A DNA stretch of 64,000 nt from Paracoccaceae bacterium (GTDB taxonomy: Bacteria; Pseudomonadota; Alphaproteobacteria; Rhodobacterales; Rhodobacteraceae): assembly GCA_022843025.1 (NCBI GenBank), contig JALHOL010000003.1:124001-188000 (forward strand). The letters run 5' to 3'. The notes under the pieces are model-generated. The model had not been told where the DNA came from. It ran no database searches and worked only from the letters and a program-made list of their open reading frames with translations. The position numbers and the translations under genes are program-made. Positions 33,848 to 41,646 of this stretch are shown here, in pieces (position 1 is the first letter of the stretch; every line of letters starts with the position of its first letter).

Positions 33848-35083
33848 ATGACGCAAGGACGGCTTAACCCGCCGACACTGCCCGCAACCGCGTTGCCCGA
33901 AACGCTCGCCCTCGATGCGGGGCTAATGGTTGATCCGGTCACCGGGGCAATCCAGCCCAATATCACGATGTCGGTGAACAATCTGGTGGTCCCCGGCGAA
34001 GGGGCTTTCTCTGCCGCCGGTCTGACCGATATCACGCAGGAACCCTTTACCTATGCGCGCTGGCTGAACCCCACGGTGCGCGCGTTAGAAACGCGCATGG
34101 CCGCGCTGGAAGGGGCCGAGGATGCGCTGGCCTTTGCCACCGGGGTTGCCGCCATCGCAGGCACCTTCCTGACGCTTCTGAAACAGGGCGACCATCTGAT
34201 CATCAGCGACGTAACCTATGCCGGGGCTGCCGAACTTGCCCGCGCCATCCTGCCCGATTTCGGGATCGAGGTGACGCCCGTCAACCTCTCCCTTCCCGGC
34301 GCGCTTCAGGCGGCACTTCGGCCCAACACCCGGCTGGTCCATTGCGAAAGCCCCTGCAACCCGATCCTGCGGCTGACCGATCTGGAACAGGTGGCCCAGA
34401 TCGCCCATGCCCATGGCGCGCTGGTATCAGTTGACAGCACCCTTGCCACACCCGTCGCCACCCAACCGATCAAGCTCGGCGTTGATCTTGTCATCCATTC
34501 CCTGACCAAATTCATCAATGGCCACGGCGATGCGCTGGGGGGCATCGTTGCAGGCCGCAAAGATCTGATCGCCCGGATGCGCGGACGGGCGGGCGTCTAT
34601 CTGGGCGCGGCCATGCCCGCGATGAATGCCTGGCTGATCCTGCGGGGGATCGACACGCTGTTCCCCCGGATGCGGCAAATTGCGGACACGGCGCAAAAGG
34701 TTGCCACGTTTCTGGAAACCCATCCACAGGTCACCCGCACCATCTATCCCGGCCTTGCCTCGCACCCCCAGCGCGCCCTTGCCGCAAAGCAGATGGCGCT
34801 GCCCGGCGGGATGATCTTCTTCCAGACCGCCGATCCCGCCGCTATGGCGCGCCAGATCGCGGCACGGCTTCAGGTGATGCATTACGCCTTTTCCCTCGGC
34901 CATCAGCGCAGCATCATCGTGATGCTGGACACGGCCGACATGATGCAGGGCAGCTATGCCCTGTCTCCCGACCAACTGGATGATTATCGCACCTATGCGG
35001 GCGATGGTGGCTTTCGGCTTTCCATCGGGCTAGAGGCCGCCGATGACCTGATCCGCGATCTGGATCAGGCCCTTGCAGGGTAA
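33848..35083 (+). CDS. Cys/Met metabolism PLP-dependent enzyme (cystathionine gamma-synthase/methionine gamma-lyase family)
   Basis: A 411-aa fold-type I PLP enzyme. Family marks are FTYARWLNPTVRALETRMAALEGAE, LAFATGVAAIAGTFLTLLKQGDHLI, VHCESPCNPILRLTDLE, GALVSVDSTLATPVATQP and the Schiff-base lysine in VIHSLTKFINGHGDALGG. The N-terminus differs from typical MetB or MegL (no YxR tyrosine motif clearly placed), so synthase, beta-lyase and gamma-lyase roles stay open. ATG at 33848 follows AAAGGG; the open frame begins further upstream at 33626. It diverges from amiC across a 283-bp shared region, but no functional link to amide metabolism can be shown. Confidence 0.88.
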   Translation: MTQGRLNPPTLPATALPETLALDAGLMVDPVTGAIQPNITMSVNNLVVPGEGAFSAAGLTDITQEPFTYARWLNPTVRALETRMAALEGAEDALAFATGVAAIAGTFLTLLKQGDHLIISDVTYAGAAELARAILPDFGIEVTPVNLSLPGALQAALRPNTRLVHCESPCNPILRLTDLEQVAQIAHAHGALVSVDSTLATPVATQPIKLGVDLVIHSLTKFINGHGDALGGIVAGRKDLIARMRGRAGVYLGAAMPAMNAWLILRGIDTLFPRMRQIADTAQKVATFLETHPQVTRTIYPGLASHPQRALAAKQMALPGGMIFFQTADPAAMARQIAARLQVMHYAFSLGHQRSIIVMLDTADMMQGSYALSPDQLDDYRTYAGDGGFRLSIGLEAADDLIRDLDQALAG

Positions 35084-35138
35084 AGGCTCGCGCCCCGGAA
35101 ACAAGGCACGCCATGAAGGCCGCGAGGAAAAGGAAGGA

Positions 35139-35215
35139 TGGTACCGACGCCCCGGCTCGAACGGGGGACCCCCAGATCCACAATCTGGTGCTCTAACCAA
35201 CTGAGCTACGTCGGC
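35139..35215 (-). tRNA. tRNA-His (anticodon GTG), without encoded G-1
   Basis: A 77-nt cloverleaf with encoded CCA. The acceptor strand GCCGACG pairs with CGTCGGT. The anticodon loop TTGTGGA gives GTG. The T-arm is CCCCGTTCGAGCCGGGG. The base before position 1 is C, and the discriminator is A73, so neither half of the usual G-1:C73 identity pair is present. This is the state reported for a clade of alphaproteobacteria. Confidence 0.97.
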
Positions 35216-35226
35216 GCTCTCGTGGG

Positions 35227-35255
35227 CGTTTATCCCCCCGGTTCCGGGATTGCAA
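35227..35255 (-). promoter_or_regulatory. Sigma-70-type promoter for tRNA-His
   Basis: Reading the minus strand, TTGCAA (35255-35250) is followed after 17 bp by TAAACG (35232-35227). Initiation would be near 35220, a few bases before the mature tRNA 5' end at 35215. The -35 and the spacing are good; the -10 is approximate. Confidence 0.5.
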
Positions 35256-35365
35256 GAGGGTCATTCCCCCTGCCGCCCTGCCCCACCGCAGCACCGCTTG
35301 CCTCGCCCTGCATCCCGCGATAGGCCGGATACAGGCAAGACCACAGCTGCAAAAGGGGGCCTCCC

Positions 35366-35587
35366 ATGGGCATCGACAAGCAAAGCGACATCGCCGCCAA
35401 TATCCAGATCGGTCCCACCGATATGGGCATGGTCCGCATCTATATCGAAGCCGAAGGCGGCATCGAACTGCCGCTGGATTTCGATCCCGAAGAAGCCGAG
35501 GAAATCGCCGAAGAACTGCGCGCCGCAGCCGAGGCTGCCCGCGCCATCGGCTCTGGTCCCGTGAAGGGCAAGCCCGGCCGCCGCTAG
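35366..35587 (+). CDS. DUF6324 family small protein
   Basis: A 73-aa acidic protein, MGIDKQSDIAANIQIGPTDM at the start, with a likely beta-rich first half (MVRIYIEAEGGIELPLD) and a charged helix (EEAEEIAEELRAAAEAARA). It resembles the conserved Rhodobacteraceae family DUF6324, which has no known function. GGGGGC precedes the ATG. It ends 4 bp before the convergent mmcB stop codon. The short protein's codon use matches neighbouring genes, supporting that it is real. Confidence 0.8.
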   Translation: MGIDKQSDIAANIQIGPTDMGMVRIYIEAEGGIELPLDFDPEEAEEIAEELRAAAEAARAIGSGPVKGKPGRR

Positions 35588-35591
35588 GTCG

Positions 35592-36050
35592 CTACCACAC
35601 CACGCCCGCGCCCGGATCGCGCAGCGATTGCAGGCGCAGCGCAGCATGGCGCGCGAATTTCTGCATCATCACCTTGCGCCGCGCCGGGGCCATCGGCGCC
35701 TCTGGCCCCACTCGCAAAATCTCGGCGTCATAGGGATCGGCCAGGATCAGCCCCGTGCCTTCGGGCAGTAACTCCACCGGGAAATCCGCATCCACCGCCC
35801 AGAAGAACCGGTCACACCATTCCAAATAGCCTTGCCATTTTCGGTCGGCGCGGTAATCCGCCCGGCCCGATTTGCATTCCACCACCCAGATTTCGCCCTT
35901 CGGCCCCACCGCCATCACATCCACGCGCAGCCCCGGCGCGGGCACCAATTCCTCAACCGTCACGAAATCCATCGCCAGCAGACCCCGACACACCCCACGC
36001 TGAAGGCGCTGTCCGGGCAAAAGGGCAAGGGGTTCGCGGTCCATCTCCAT
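35592..36050 (-). CDS. mmcB: MmcB family DNA repair protein
   Basis: About 152 aa (164 from the upstream ATG at 36086). The sequence PGQRLQRGVCRGLLAMDFVTV and LRVDVMAVGPKGEIWVVECKSGRADYRADRKWQGY-type core show a PD-(D/E)xK nuclease fold, with Asp in RVDVM and ExK as ECK. The Caulobacter homologue MmcB contributes to mitomycin C resistance and mutagenesis together with ImuABC. Start choice is uncertain among 36086, 36050 and 36044, since none has a clear Shine-Dalgarno site. Confidence 0.85.
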   Translation of the reverse strand: MEMDREPLALLPGQRLQRGVCRGLLAMDFVTVEELVPAPGLRVDVMAVGPKGEIWVVECKSGRADYRADRKWQGYLEWCDRFFWAVDADFPVELLPEGTGLILADPYDAEILRVGPEAPMAPARRKVMMQKFARHAALRLQSLRDPGAGVVW

Positions 36051-36175
36051 GCCACAAAACATGAACCAATCATGAACATCTTGCAAGCCACCCCGCCAAC
36101 CCTTCCATCACCGCCTTATCCACAATCTGAACTCGGCCCTTGCCCCGCTGCCCCGTCGCGCCTAAGTCTGAAGAC

Positions 36176-36334
36176 GGCGGGTGCTGCTCTTCGCGTGTGA
36201 GGCTCTTTTCCAGTGGCCGATAAGCAAACGAATGGGGGCTGGCTCTGACAGGATCCTGGTCCTGCTACCTGGCTCCCACCTGAGACCTCTGGCTCTCGGG
36301 AAACCATGCCATCCACGGCTGCTGCGGGCCCGCC
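36176..36334 (+). ncRNA. ssrS: Candidate 6S RNA
   Basis: About 160 nt fold into a long rod of co-linear stems. The closing stem is GGCGGG (36176) / CCCGCC (36329). Further helices are GTG/CAC, GGC/GCC, TTTTCC (36206) / GGGAAA (36298), GGCC/GGCT and an apical arm GGGGGCTGG (36234) / CCTGGCTCCC (36268) capped by CAGGA/TCCTG. The 5' half shares TTCGC and GGCCGATAAG with E. coli 6S RNA (TTCGC ... GAGCCGATA) at similar spacing. Length and shape fit 6S RNA, which binds sigma-70 RNA polymerase. No long conserved reading frame covers the region. Ends are approximate. Confidence 0.68.
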
Positions 36335-36360
36335 ACTTATTCCCGGCACAGATGAAAGAA

Positions 36361-36382
36361 GGGGCGCGATTGCTCGCGCCCC
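36361..36382 (-). terminator. Rho-independent terminator of the DUF481 gene
   Basis: GGGGCGCG (36361-36368) and CGCGCCCC (36375-36382) form an 8-bp stem with loop ATTGCT. On the minus strand a T-rich stretch (TTCTTTC) follows. It starts 27 bp after the DUF481 stop codon. Confidence 0.8.
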
Positions 36383-36408
36383 CAAGGTTCGACACAGTAG
36401 AGACGGCG

Positions 36409-37251
36409 TCAGAAGCCGAAGACCAGCGACACGCCCAGCTTGTTGTCGCTGCGGATCGCGCGGTTGTCGTTGTATTCGGTCAGATAGCTGACACGGGTCG
36501 ACACGGCATCCGTCACGCGGAAGTTTACGCCCAGATCATTGTTCACCCGCAGCGCCGAATCCGACGAAAGGATATCGGTGTCATTGGTCATGAACATGCT
36601 GTCGTTGATCTTTGCGTAAAAACGCGACGCGGCCAGATAGCCGGTTTCCGTTTCCGAATTGCGCAGGCCATCCTCCAGATAGCTCACCCCGATACCGGCC
36701 TGCACGCGCCAGGTCATGTCAGGCGAGTTGATCACCCGGTAACCCGGACCAAATCCCAGAAACCCGTCGCGCCGCACATCGCCCGCCGTGCTGGCCAGCC
36801 CGTCCGCTTCCAACCGCGCCAGAACAAAGCCATAGAAGTTCTGGTCGAAATAATAGTTGGCATCATAGACCGCGAGGATGTCTTCCTTGGTCTTGCCCAC
36901 GTCATCCTCGGCGAAATCCAGCGCCGCGCCCAGGGTTTGCACGAAATTGCCCTGCGCATAGGACAGGCGCACGCCACCCGAAAACTCCTGGCTTTCGTTA
37001 TTGCCGGTCTTGCCCGAATAGCCGATCGACGCGCTGCCGGTCAGGCCCTGCCGGGTTTCCGGAGAACCGAACCGGGCCGCATCCTCGGCGCGTTCCATAT
37101 CCTCGTCGACGATCTCATTGATGTCGTCGATCCGGTCATTCACATCGCGCACCCCGGTGATCGTGGTCTGCGCCACCGCAGGCATTGCCAACACCATCGC
37201 CAGAATCGAGGCACCCGCCGCTTTGGTCGCCGTTTTGGTCATGGTCGTCAT
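36409..37251 (-). CDS. DUF481 outer-membrane protein
   Basis: A 280-aa exported protein with signal peptide MTTMTKTATKAAGASILAMV...MPAVA. The mature part starts with a short helical segment (VNDRIDDINEIVDEDMERAE) and continues as alternating beta strands, ending in LGVSLVFGF with a terminal Phe, a classic outer-membrane insertion signal. DUF481 (YdiY) proteins are predicted small beta-barrels of unknown function. The start at 37251 is chosen because AAAGGATATGAG precedes it; in-frame ATGs at 37266 and 37302 lack this. It is preceded by an AT-rich region with an inverted repeat, and followed by a terminator, so it is a single-gene unit. Confidence 0.85.
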   Translation of the reverse strand: MTTMTKTATKAAGASILAMVLAMPAVAQTTITGVRDVNDRIDDINEIVDEDMERAEDAARFGSPETRQGLTGSASIGYSGKTGNNESQEFSGGVRLSYAQGNFVQTLGAALDFAEDDVGKTKEDILAVYDANYYFDQNFYGFVLARLEADGLASTAGDVRRDGFLGFGPGYRVINSPDMTWRVQAGIGVSYLEDGLRNSETETGYLAASRFYAKINDSMFMTNDTDILSSDSALRVNNDLGVNFRVTDAVSTRVSYLTEYNDNRAIRSDNKLGVSLVFGF

Positions 37252-37344
37252 CTCATATCCTTTCATGCAAGGCAGCCCGATCAGGGCCGCTGAACTTGTC
37301 ACGACGGCTGAGATAACCGTTTGTTTTTATTTGAAAATCTTAAA

Positions 37345-37371
37345 AATACTCAAGTCTGACCCAAGTATTTC
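37345..37371 (-). promoter_or_regulatory. AT-rich inverted and direct repeat upstream of the DUF481 gene
   Basis: AAATACT (37345-37351) and AGTATTT (37365-37371) form an inverted repeat 94 bp upstream of the start. On the minus strand the interval reads ACTTGGGTCAGACTTGAGT, a direct repeat of ACTTGNGT. TTGAGT with an AT-rich -10-like stretch 17 bp on may be the promoter. A regulator-binding role is possible; no regulator is identified. Confidence 0.35.
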
Positions 37372-37463
37372 TCATGTCCCTCAACCCTTGAAATCCCGCA
37401 GAACCGATCCCACTCCCGGCCCGCGCAGATATTTCACAATGGTTTCAGCCGCTTGTCCGGGTG

Positions 37464-38345
37464 TCAGACATCGCCCAGCAGATCGGCCACCTCGGCCTGA
37501 ACCTGCGAAATCGCCGCACCCAGCGCCGTTCGGGCCACCTCACGCAGCTGTGACTCCACATCATTCCGCCAGACGGCCCAGATTTCCTGCGCAAAACTCG
37601 GCGCATCCTCCACCGGGAACAGCTGCCCCGCATCCACATAGCTCCGGACCGACCGCGCCGGGACATAGGCCGCCAGTGGCCGCGTCGCGATATAGCGCAG
37701 AATCAGCGTCCCCAGCGCCATTTGAACATCCGGAATGGGCAGTTCCGGCAGGGCCGCCTCGTGAAAGCGCAGGAAGTCCTGCCCCCAATCCACCAGAACA
37801 TAGCGCCCCCGTACATCGGCAAGTTGGGCATCCTCCCAGGGCGAGACGAGGATCAACTCATCCTCCATCAGCATCTCGCAATCCAGCCCAGACCTTACCG
37901 CCGGGCTGTAGGTCAGCGCCGCCTGCAACGTCCCCTCGGCCAGACGGCGCATCAACGCCTCGGGTCCGTCCACCTCGCTGCGGATGGCGATGCGCGGCTC
38001 ATGCGCAGCCAGCCCGTCCACCCAGCGAAACCCCAGCCGCGACCACAGCGACACCTCCGCCCCGATGGTCAGGCTATGTGCCGGCCCTTCGGCCCCGCCC
38101 ACCTGCATACGCGCCTGATCCCAACTGCGCAGGATCGCCGCCGCATGACGCCGAAACTCGCGCCCCGCCGTGGTGGGTGTCACCCCGGTCTTGCCACGGT
38201 TGAACAGCGGGCGGCCCAACTGCCCCTCCAGCCGGTTGATCCGCAACGACACCGCCGATTGCGTCACCCGCAGACGATCCGCGGCCGCCGCAAAAGACCC
38301 GGTATCGATCACATCCAGAAATGTCCGCAAAAGCTGCATATCCAT
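37464..38345 (-). CDS. LysR-type transcriptional regulator
   Basis: A 293-aa protein with an N-terminal winged helix (MDMQLLRTFLDVIDTGSFAA, AADRLRVTQSAVSLRINRLE, GQLGRPLFNRGKTGVTPTTA) and a C-terminal periplasmic-binding-like effector domain. It should bind DNA as a tetramer and respond to a small effector. The gene is monocistronic; neighbouring genes do not indicate a target. The start at 38345 fits the standard LysR N-terminus; the open frame extends 18 codons further upstream. Confidence 0.93.
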   Translation of the reverse strand: MDMQLLRTFLDVIDTGSFAAAADRLRVTQSAVSLRINRLEGQLGRPLFNRGKTGVTPTTAGREFRRHAAAILRSWDQARMQVGGAEGPAHSLTIGAEVSLWSRLGFRWVDGLAAHEPRIAIRSEVDGPEALMRRLAEGTLQAALTYSPAVRSGLDCEMLMEDELILVSPWEDAQLADVRGRYVLVDWGQDFLRFHEAALPELPIPDVQMALGTLILRYIATRPLAAYVPARSVRSYVDAGQLFPVEDAPSFAQEIWAVWRNDVESQLREVARTALGAAISQVQAEVADLLGDV

Positions 38346-38407
38346 GCGAAAAAACCTTACATAAACGGCCACACAAAAAGATGCGGCACAGTCAGACACA
38401 TCAAATC

Positions 38408-38436
38408 AAAAGGCCTCCTCCCACCGGGAAAAGGCC
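38408..38436 (-). terminator. Rho-independent terminator downstream of the small membrane-protein gene
   Basis: On the minus strand GGCCT (38436-38432) pairs with AGGCC (38416-38412) around an inner TCCC/GGGA stem, followed by TTTTGATTT. It lies 50 bp after the stop at 38486 and before the LysR start region. Confidence 0.72.
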
Positions 38437-38485
38437 CATCATTTCATTCCATAAGGAAAGCCTCAGCCGGACAGCCCCCGTCGCC

Positions 38486-38803
38486 TCAGCGCTGGCCGCG
38501 CTTCAGATGCTGCGAGCGTTGCTCCACCCGCACCGGGATCGGCACCAGATGCTGGCGCAGCCCGCCGCGCGGCGTGTGGTCATCTTCGGCCATGCGCATC
38601 ACGGCGATGGCGAATTGCACCCCGCCAAAGAACACGCCGTTGAACATCACCAGCATCGCTGCCGCCAGATATCCCGAAGACGACCCGAAGATCAGCCCGC
38701 GCAACCCCGCCACATCCATCCAGATCAGGCCGCCAAGAAACACGACCGACAGGCCAAAGCCGATGGCAACACTCTGGATGTATAGACGGATGAGTTTGGG
38801 CAT
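38486..38803 (-). CDS. Conserved small membrane protein of unknown function
   Basis: A 105-aa protein starting MPKLIRLYIQSVAIGFGLSV. It has two predicted membrane helices (IQSVAIGFGLSVVFLGGLIW and YLAAAMLVMFNGVFFGGVQF), a short loop between them, and a basic cytoplasmic tail (PIPVRVEQRSQHLKRGQR). A good ribosome-binding site (AGAGGAG) precedes ATG at 38803. It follows nusB in the same direction. No family function is recognised. The upstream frame to 38890 lacks a start context. Confidence 0.7.
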   Translation of the reverse strand: MPKLIRLYIQSVAIGFGLSVVFLGGLIWMDVAGLRGLIFGSSSGYLAAAMLVMFNGVFFGGVQFAIAVMRMAEDDHTPRGGLRQHLVPIPVRVEQRSQHLKRGQR

Positions 38804-38918
38804 CGGGCGCTCCTCTAAGCATGGGATAAGCCTAGCCCCTCGCCGCGCCACTTCCAGCCCCAAATTGCCGCAACCCCGGCAATGGCGCAAAATGCGCGCC
38901 TTTCCGCCCGAAAAAGCG

Positions 38919-39380
38919 TCAGAAGGCCGCAGGCTTTTCCTCGCGCGCCATATGGTCCAGCACGGCGTTCACGAATTTCGATTCCTTCCCCTCGGGGAAA
39001 AAGGCCTTCGCCACATCGACATATTCGTTGATCACCACCTTGGGCGGCGTCTCCATCGACACCAATTCCGCCCCAGCCGCGCGGAACAGCGCGCGGATTA
39101 CCGGATCGATGCGGTCTATGGGCCATTTCGCCACCAGCGCGCGGTCCGTCATCTGGTCAATCTTGGCCTGCCAGTTCACCGCACCATCCACGACCTTGCG
39201 GAAATGCGCCGGGTCGCCCTCGGCCATCTCTACATCATCGAAGACCTCGCCAAAGCGATGCGACTCGAACTCGCGCACGATCTTTTCCACGGTCTGTCCC
39301 GATGATTCCATCTGGAATAGCGCCTGCACGGCAAACAGCCGTGACGCCGATTTCATCTGCTTCTTGTCAGGCGCGGTCAT
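38919..39380 (-). CDS. nusB: Transcription antitermination factor NusB
   Basis: A 153-aa all-helical protein: SASRLFAVQALFQMESSGQT at the N-terminus, DRALVAKWPIDRIDPVIRAL in the centre and PPKVVINEYVDVAKAFFPEG near the C-terminus, all standard NusB signatures. It binds boxA RNA with NusE (S10) during rRNA antitermination. The start at 39380 overlaps the ribH stop codon (ATGA), the usual ribH-nusB coupling. Confidence 0.96.
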   Translation of the reverse strand: MTAPDKKQMKSASRLFAVQALFQMESSGQTVEKIVREFESHRFGEVFDDVEMAEGDPAHFRKVVDGAVNWQAKIDQMTDRALVAKWPIDRIDPVIRALFRAAGAELVSMETPPKVVINEYVDVAKAFFPEGKESKFVNAVLDHMAREEKPAAF

Positions 39381-39877
39381 GCCCGGAATCCGATCCCCTT
39401 GGTCTGGCCGGCCCAATTGCGCGAAAGCGCGATCAGATGCAAGGCCGCCGCTGCCGCGCCGCCACCTTTGTTTTGCCCCGCCGGATCGGCCCGCACTTCG
39501 GCCTGCGCCCGATTTTCCACTGTCAGGATACCGTTGCCAATCGCCGCACCCTGCAACCCCAGCAGGCTGATCGCGCGGCTGGAATCGTTGCAGACCGTGT
39601 CGTAATGTGTCGTCTCGCCCCGGATCACACAACCCAGCGCGACATAGCCATCATATTTCGCCAGCCGCTCTGCCATCGCAATCGCCGTGGGCACCTCCAG
39701 CGCGCCGGGCACTTCGACCAGTTCCACCTCGGCCCCGCAGGCCGCCGCCGTCGCCCGCGCGCCCGCCACCAGATTGTCCGCGATGTCCTTGTAATAGGGC
39801 GCCACCACGATCAGCAACCTGACCGGCTTGTCAAAACTGGGCAGTGCCAGCGTGTAATGCGTCTCGGATCCAGCCAT
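39377..39877 (-). CDS. ribH: 6,7-dimethyl-8-ribityllumazine synthase
   Basis: A 166-aa lumazine synthase. Signatures include VEVPGALEVPTAIAMAERLA, YDGYVALGCVIRGETTHYD and GILTVENRAQAEVRADPAGQ, with the catalytic His in GETTHYD. It condenses the pyrimidinedione with dihydroxybutanone phosphate in the penultimate step of riboflavin synthesis. It is 3 bp after ribBA and overlaps nusB. Confidence 0.97.
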   Translation of the reverse strand: MAGSETHYTLALPSFDKPVRLLIVVAPYYKDIADNLVAGARATAAACGAEVELVEVPGALEVPTAIAMAERLAKYDGYVALGCVIRGETTHYDTVCNDSSRAISLLGLQGAAIGNGILTVENRAQAEVRADPAGQNKGGGAAAAALHLIALSRNWAGQTKGIGFRA

Positions 39878-39880
39878 GGA

Positions 39881-40978
39881 TCATACCTCCCGCAAGGGTT
39901 GCGTCCCGGCGATGGACAGGCCATAGGCCTCAAGCCCAACCACCCTCGGCGCGGCCGAATTTGTGACCAGCACGATCTGCGACAGGCCCAGCGCCGACAG
40001 AATCTGCGCCCCCAGCCCGTATTGGCGCAGCGTCTGCGGCGAATGCTCGCCCCCTTCGACCATCTTCATCGCCGTGTCGCGCAGCAGGACCACCACACCG
40101 CGCCCTTCGGCCGCGATCAGGCGCATCGCGGCGGGCAGATCGCCCGCGCCACCCACGCCCAGCACATCCTCCAGCGGGTTAAGCGAATGCACCCGCACCA
40201 GCACCGGCGCATCGCCGGTCAGGTCGCCCTTGGTCAGCACCACATGCTCGGCGCCCTGCGTTTCATCGGCAAAGATGCGCATCAGCCAGTCGCCGCCATG
40301 CACCGATTGCACGGCCTTGACGGCCTTTTCATTCACCAGATTGTCATGCCGCCGCCGATAGGCGATCAAATCGCTGATCGTTCCGATCTTCAGCCCGTGC
40401 TTCTGCGCGAAAGACACCAGATCGGGCAGCCGCGCCATGGTCCCATCGTCATTCATGATCTCACATATCACGCCCGACGGGTTCAATCCGGCCAGACGGC
40501 TCACATCCACCGCCGCCTCTGTATGGCCCGCGCGCACCAGCACGCCGCCATCCCGTGCCCGCAACGGGAACACATGCCCCGGCGTGGCAATATCCGCCGC
40601 GCCCTTGGTCGGGTCGATGGCGACCGACACCGTCCGCGCCCGATCCGCCGCCGAAATGCCCGTGGTCACGCCTTCGCGCGCCTCGATCGACAGGGTAAAG
40701 GCCGTCTCATGCCGGCTGGAATTCTTGGGGCTCATCAGCGGCAGCCCCAGCGCCTCGATCCGCGCTGCCGGCAGGGCCAGACAGATCAGCCCGCGCCCAT
40801 GGGTGGCCATGAAATTCACCGCCGATGGCGTGCACATCTGCGCCGGGATCACCAGATCCCCTTCATTCTCGCGGTCCTCATGGTCCACCAGAATGAACAT
40901 GCGCCCGTTGCGGGCATCCTCGATGATCTCCTCGGTCGAAGATATGGCATCCGAATAGTCGGTCTTGGTCTCGCTCAT
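39881..40978 (-). CDS. ribBA: 3,4-dihydroxy-2-butanone 4-phosphate synthase with a degenerate GTP cyclohydrolase II domain
   Basis: A 365-aa protein. The N-terminal RibB domain is complete: FILVDHEDRENEGDLVIPAQ, SRHETAFTLSIEAREGVTTG, LVRAGHTEAAVDVSRLAGL and CEIMNDDGTMARLPDL. The C-terminal half has the RibA fold, but where the zinc-binding SECxTGDxxGSxRCDCG should be it reads RVHSLNPLEDVLGVGGAGDL, with all three cysteines missing. GTP cyclohydrolase II activity is therefore unlikely, and a separate RibA must exist elsewhere. The start at 40978 (MSETKTDYSD) is preferred to the ATG ten codons upstream. Confidence 0.94.
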   Translation of the reverse strand: MSETKTDYSDAISSTEEIIEDARNGRMFILVDHEDRENEGDLVIPAQMCTPSAVNFMATHGRGLICLALPAARIEALGLPLMSPKNSSRHETAFTLSIEAREGVTTGISAADRARTVSVAIDPTKGAADIATPGHVFPLRARDGGVLVRAGHTEAAVDVSRLAGLNPSGVICEIMNDDGTMARLPDLVSFAQKHGLKIGTISDLIAYRRRHDNLVNEKAVKAVQSVHGGDWLMRIFADETQGAEHVVLTKGDLTGDAPVLVRVHSLNPLEDVLGVGGAGDLPAAMRLIAAEGRGVVVLLRDTAMKMVEGGEHSPQTLRQYGLGAQILSALGLSQIVLVTNSAAPRVVGLEAYGLSIAGTQPLREV

Positions 40979-41088
40979 GCGCGTTACGCCCTTGCAGCTT
41001 TGCGCCATGTCCTAGCGCGCGCCGCATCCAAAGGCCAGAGCAGAGCCGTCGCACAGCGACTGTGCAGCCCGCGCAGGCCCTGCGCCTG

Positions 41089-41646
41089 TCACGCGCCGAA
41101 AAACCGATCCGCCGTCAGATATCCGGCAAGCCGCCCCGCCGCGCACCAGTCCCGCTCCAGCGCCATATCACCGACCAGGATCACGCGGTCCCCCGGCACC
41201 GATCCCAGCGCCGCACGGATCGCCGCACCCTGCTCGCGCCACGGCCCCATCAGCGCAGGCGCAGGATGCGCCGCGTCGATCAACCCGCCCGCCGCCGCCA
41301 TCACCGCGCCCGAAGTCAGCGGCCGCACGGCCAAGGCAAGCCGCCCGCAATCGCGCAACACCGCCAGCCGGTCCGCTTGCGCTTGCGGCAGAACCGGTTG
41401 CGGCGGCAACAGGCGCAACGCGTTGGACGAAAACAGGAATGCCACCACATCATGCCCTGTGGCGGCGCGGACAGATGCATAGGTCCGGTAATCAAGGCCC
41501 AACTCTGCCGCCCGCTTCACCCGCAGACGCACCACCTCAAGCGGCAGGGTCGGCAAAAGCCGCGCCCGCGCCGCCGTCCAGCAATGCTTGCGCCAGCCAA
41601 AGCCCGACTCCAGCGTCGGGCCGCCGTTATGGCCAATCCCCGTCAT
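41089..41646 (-). CDS. Conserved hypothetical protein in the riboflavin operon
   Basis: A 185-aa protein beginning MTGIGHNGGPTLESGFGWRK; the IGHNGGP N-terminal motif recurs in many unrelated alphaproteobacterial proteins. The middle is helical and Ala/Leu-rich (RLRVKRAAELGLDYRTYASV, LFSSNALRLLPP), and a late segment AALGSVPGDRVILVGDMALE is beta-like. The ATG overlaps the ribE stop (ATGA). Its place between ribE and ribBA suggests co-expression with riboflavin synthesis, but no catalytic motif is recognised. Confidence 0.75.
   Translation of the reverse strand: MTGIGHNGGPTLESGFGWRKHCWTAARARLLPTLPLEVVRLRVKRAAELGLDYRTYASVRAATGHDVVAFLFSSNALRLLPPQPVLPQAQADRLAVLRDCGRLALAVRPLTSGAVMAAAGGLIDAAHPAPALMGPWREQGAAIRAALGSVPGDRVILVGDMALERDWCAAGRLAGYLTADRFFGA

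Noticed and set aside
39302-41482. A 726-codon plus-strand open frame
   Set aside because: It lies antisense to ribBA, ribH and the start of nusB, which have clear family motifs; its translation is Arg/His/Gln-rich low-complexity sequence, as expected for a shadow frame in G+C-rich DNA.
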